DNA of 64,000 nucleotides from Parazoarcus communis (GTDB lineage Bacteria > Pseudomonadota > Gammaproteobacteria > Burkholderiales > Rhodocyclaceae), in NCBI RefSeq assembly GCF_003111645.1, contig NZ_CP022187.1, positions 3,410,001 through 3,474,000 on the forward strand. The letters run 5' to 3'. Under the pieces are notes generated by a model that saw only the letters and a program-made list of their open reading frames with translations, was not told where the DNA came from and ran no database searches. This document shows, piece after piece, positions 61,647-64,000 of this stretch. The number at the start of each line of letters is the position of its first letter. Positions within the stretch are counted from its first letter, which is position 1. Both the position numbers and the translations under genes were made by a program.

Positions 61647-62444
61647 ATGGCCTCTGGCCCAAACGACCAAGACACTCGCATGAACTCAAGTCCGCGTGGT
61701 CCCAGCCTGCTCCGTTTTGCCGCTCCGCAGAATTTCTATCCGCTGGCCGGGCGCATGGCGCCCTGGTTTGCGGCGATCGCCGTCGTGCTTACGCTGGCCG
61801 GCTTGTGGCTGGCGTTCTTCGTGGCGCCGGTCGATGCGACGCAGGGCAACGTGTATCGCGTCATCTTCATCCACGTGCCGGCGGCATGGATGTCGATGTT
61901 CATTTACCTGGTGATGGCATTCTGGTCGGCGGTCGGGCTGATCATGAACACCCGCCTGTCTTTTGTCATGAGTCAGGCGCTGGCGCCAACCGGCGCGATG
62001 TTCTGTTTCGTGGCCTTGTTGACCGGTGCCTTGTGGGGGCGGCCGACCTGGGGTGCATACTGGGTGTGGGATGCGCGCCTGACCTCGCAGCTGCTGCTGC
62101 TGTTCCTCTACTTCGGCTTCATCGCGCTGACCCGTGCCATCGAGGACCCGCGCCGCGGCGATCGTGCCGGTGCCATCATCGCGCTGGTCGGGGCCGTTAA
62201 TGTGCCAGTCATCTACTTTTCGGTTAAATGGTGGAACACCCTGCATCAGGGGGCGTCGGTCAGTCTGACCAAGGCGCCGTCGATGGCCACCACCATGCTG
62301 GTCGGCATGCTGGTGATGGCGTTTGCCTCATGGGCCTACACCCTCGCGGTGACCCTGTGGCGGGTGCGGCCGATGATTCTCGAGCGCGAGCGTCACACCG
62401 AATGGGTGGGGGCGGTGCTCGATCGTGAAGGAGCGCGAAGCTGA
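61647..62444 (+). CDS. ccmC: CcmC, haem-handling protein
   Basis: 265 residues with six helices and the tryptophan-rich haem-handling motif WGAYWVWDARLTSQ, flanked by conserved histidines in 'VIFIHVPAAW' and 'WWNTLHQG'. CcmC transfers haem to CcmE in the periplasm. The start could also be ATG 61680 (11 residues shorter); neither has a clear ribosome site. Its stop overlaps the ccmD start. Confidence 0.93.
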   Translation: MASGPNDQDTRMNSSPRGPSLLRFAAPQNFYPLAGRMAPWFAAIAVVLTLAGLWLAFFVAPVDATQGNVYRVIFIHVPAAWMSMFIYLVMAFWSAVGLIMNTRLSFVMSQALAPTGAMFCFVALLTGALWGRPTWGAYWVWDARLTSQLLLLFLYFGFIALTRAIEDPRRGDRAGAIIALVGAVNVPVIYFSVKWWNTLHQGASVSLTKAPSMATTMLVGMLVMAFASWAYTLAVTLWRVRPMILERERHTEWVGAVLDREGARS

Positions 62445-62653
62445 TGCAATGGGAGTCGTGGTCTGCGTTCTGGGACATGGGTGGTGCGGGCGCCTTCGTA
62501 TGGGGCAGCTATGGCATCACCTTCGCTGTTATCGCGCTGGAACTTGTGCTGGTGTTTCAGCGTCGGAAGGACACCGTGAAGCGGTTGTTGCGCTGGCGCC
62601 GCGCGGTGGGCAAAGATGGATCGGGGCGCGCTGCCGCCCGCATGGAGTCTTGA
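62444..62653 (+). CDS. ccmD: CcmD, small haem exporter protein
   Basis: 69 residues: one membrane helix ('[21 protein letters not shown]') followed by a basic cytosolic tail ([15 protein letters not shown]), the typical CcmD layout. It helps release holo-CcmE from CcmABC. Position between ccmC and ccmE confirms the call. Confidence 0.88.
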   Translation: MQWESWSAFWDMGGAGAFVWGSYGITFAVIALELVLVFQRRKDTVKRLLRWRRAVGKDGSGRAAARMES

Positions 62654-62654
62654 T

Positions 62655-63101
62655 ATGAAACCCCGTAGCAAACGCATGATGCTGGTCGGTGGTGGCGTGG
62701 CGCTGCTCGTTGCAGCCGTTGCGCTGGTGTTGTCCGCTTTTCAGCAGAACCTGGTGTTCTTTCACACGCCGACCGATGTCATGGAGGGCAAGGCGCCCAC
62801 CGGCAAGACCTTCCGCATTGGCGGTCTGGTCGAGGACGGATCGCTGCAGCGCGAAGCCGACGGGCTCACCGTCCGCTTTGCCATCACCGATACTGCCAAG
62901 GTGATCCCGGTCACCTACAAGGGCACGCTGCCCGACCTGTTCAAGGAAGGCAAGGGTGCCGTGATCCAGGGCTCGCTTGGCGCGGACGGTCAGTTCCGCG
63001 CCACCGAAGTGCTGGCCAAGCACGACGAGAACTACATGCCGCCGGAAGCCGCTCACGCGGTTGAAGAAGCACAGAAAACCGCCGCGACGGTGAGCCAATG
63101 A
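62655..63101 (+). CDS. ccmE: CcmE, haem chaperone
   Basis: 148 residues: an N-terminal membrane anchor (about 8-28), a beta-barrel domain and the haem-binding motif [11 protein letters not shown] with the covalent haem ligand His123 and Tyr127. It carries haem from CcmC to CcmF/H. ATG 62655 lies just after the ccmD stop codon; its own stop overlaps the ccmF start. Confidence 0.95.
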   Translation: MKPRSKRMMLVGGGVALLVAAVALVLSAFQQNLVFFHTPTDVMEGKAPTGKTFRIGGLVEDGSLQREADGLTVRFAITDTAKVIPVTYKGTLPDLFKEGKGAVIQGSLGADGQFRATEVLAKHDENYMPPEAAHAVEEAQKTAATVSQ

Positions 63102-64000
63102 TCCCCGAACTTGGTCACTTTGCCCTTGTCATGGCGCTGGTCCTGTCGCTGGTGCAGGCCGTTGTGCCGCTCGTGGGGGCGTCGCGCAACAATCCGTCGA
63201 TGATGGCCGTTGCCCGGCCTGCGGCGCAGGGGCAGTTCGTCTTCGTGGTGTTTGCCTTTGCCTGTCTGACCTGGGCCTTCATCAACAGCGATTTCTCGGT
63301 TCGACTGGCTGCGGTCAACTCCAACAGCGATACGCCGCTGATGTACAAGATCACCGGCGTGTGGGGCAACCACGAGGGCTCGCTGCTGCTGTGGGCGATG
63401 TCGCTGTCGCTATGGACCGTGGCGGTCAGCGTGTTTTCGCGCAGCGTGCCACAGCCGTTTCTGGCGCGGGTCATCGGTGTGCTGGGCTGTGTCAGCGTCG
63501 GCTTCATCGCCTTCATGCTGGTGACATCCAACCCCTTTGACCGCCTGCTGCCGGGTGCGGCGGAGGGGCGTGACCTGAATCCGCTGCTGCAGGATCCGGG
63601 CATGATCATTCACCCACCGCTGCTGTACATGGGCTATGTCGGATTCTCGGTCGCGTTCGCGTTCGCCATTGCGGCACTGCTGACCGGACGCCTGGACGCG
63701 GCATGGGCGCGCTGGTCGCGGCCATGGACGATCGCCGCCTGGGTCTTCCTCACTGCCGGCATCATGGTGGGTTCGGCCTGGGCGTATTACGAACTGGGCT
63801 GGGGTGGCTGGTGGTTCTGGGATCCGGTGGAAAACGCCTCGTTCATGCCGTGGTTGCTGGGCACCGCACTGATCCATTCGCTCGCGGTAACCGAAAAGCG
63901 CGGTGCGTTCCGCAGCTGGACGGTGCTGCTGGCCATTGGCGCGTTTTCGCTGTCGCTGCTCGGTACCTTCCTCGTGCGCTCCGGCGTGATCACCAGCGTG
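63098..64000 (+). CDS. ccmF: CcmF, cytochrome c haem lyase subunit (N-terminal part, cut by window edge)
   Basis: The first 301 codons from ATG 63098; the full protein is usually about 650 residues. N-terminal helices '[19 protein letters not shown]', '[19 protein letters not shown]', '[17 protein letters not shown]' and the haem-handling motif [18 protein letters not shown] match CcmF. It ligates haem to apocytochromes in the periplasm. Nothing downstream can be seen. Confidence 0.95.
   Translation, partial: MIPELGHFALVMALVLSLVQAVVPLVGASRNNPSMMAVARPAAQGQFVFVVFAFACLTWAFINSDFSVRLAAVNSNSDTPLMYKITGVWGNHEGSLLLWAMSLSLWTVAVSVFSRSVPQPFLARVIGVLGCVSVGFIAFMLVTSNPFDRLLPGAAEGRDLNPLLQDPGMIIHPPLLYMGYVGFSVAFAFAIAALLTGRLDAAWARWSRPWTIAAWVFLTAGIMVGSAWAYYELGWGGWWFWDPVENASFMPWLLGTALIHSLAVTEKRGAFRSWTVLLAIGAFSLSLLGTFLVRSGVITSV

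Overview
The window comes from a high-GC, denitrifying-type betaproteobacterium, most likely of the Rhodocyclales (Thauera / Azoarcus / Aromatoleum). This is inferred from the blocks rdgB-hemW-rph-PP2C-kinase-yicC and gmk-rpoZ-spoT, a periplasmic nitrate reductase operon napFDAGHBC followed by ccmABCDEF, a NarX/NarL pair and an amide-utilisation locus. Identifications rest on motifs and family knowledge read by eye; no search was run.

Layout. (1) 1-1.5 kb: the 5' end of an AAA_13/RloC-like zinc-hook ATPase gene, of lower GC than the rest, running off the left edge. (2) 1.8-4.4 kb: small housekeeping or unknown genes (DUF2164, methyltransferase, GDSL esterase lipoprotein, FMN reductase, small Cys-rich protein), then a remnant of a MocR-type regulator. 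(3) 4.9-19.7 kb: a C4-acid block. It holds a DASS transporter, an sdhB-anchor-anchor-fumarase alpha/beta-sdhA-tauE operon, and on the other strand a Fe-alcohol dehydrogenase, a TRAP transporter and a succinate-semialdehyde-type dehydrogenase with a divergent LysR regulator. A 48-bp element matching at 35 positions lies upstream of both operons, in the same orientation towards each, so the LysR protein probably controls both. The gene set fits uptake of a 4-carbon hydroxy acid (for example 4-hydroxybutyrate) and oxidation via succinate semialdehyde, succinate and fumarate. However, the flavoprotein lacks the histidine that normally binds FAD covalently, so the substrate is open.

(4) 20.2-28.8 kb: ExoD, a lipid-kinase-like protein, a phosphoesterase, tRNA-Arg(CCG), then hemW, rdgB, rph, a PP2C phosphatase, a Hanks-type kinase and yicC. 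(5) 28.8-44.6 kb: what looks like a roughly 16-kb insertion between yicC and gmk. It carries an EamA permease, a MoxR/VWA pair, aliphatic amidase AmiE, an FmdB-like zinc ribbon, formamidase FmdA and a five-gene Urt-type ABC transporter. Divergent from these are a very unusual NCS1-permease/histidine-kinase/receiver fusion and its LuxR-type response regulator: sensing, uptake and hydrolysis of short amides or urea in one locus. (6) 44.7-50.2 kb: gmk, rpoZ, spoT, DUF3460, a UbiE-like methyltransferase and a DnaQ-GIY-YIG nuclease fusion.

(7) 50.2-64 kb: nitrate respiration. A Dnr-like Crp/Fnr regulator, NarX-like sensor and NarL-like regulator precede napFDAGHBC, which has a perfect FNR/Dnr box upstream. 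The ccmABCDEF genes follow; CcmF is cut by the right edge. Their role in attaching haem to c-type cytochromes such as NapB and NapC explains the linkage.

The candidates most worth study are the NCS1-kinase fusion, the AmiE-linked MoxR/VWA pair, and the LysR-controlled operons with the non-covalent-type flavoprotein.
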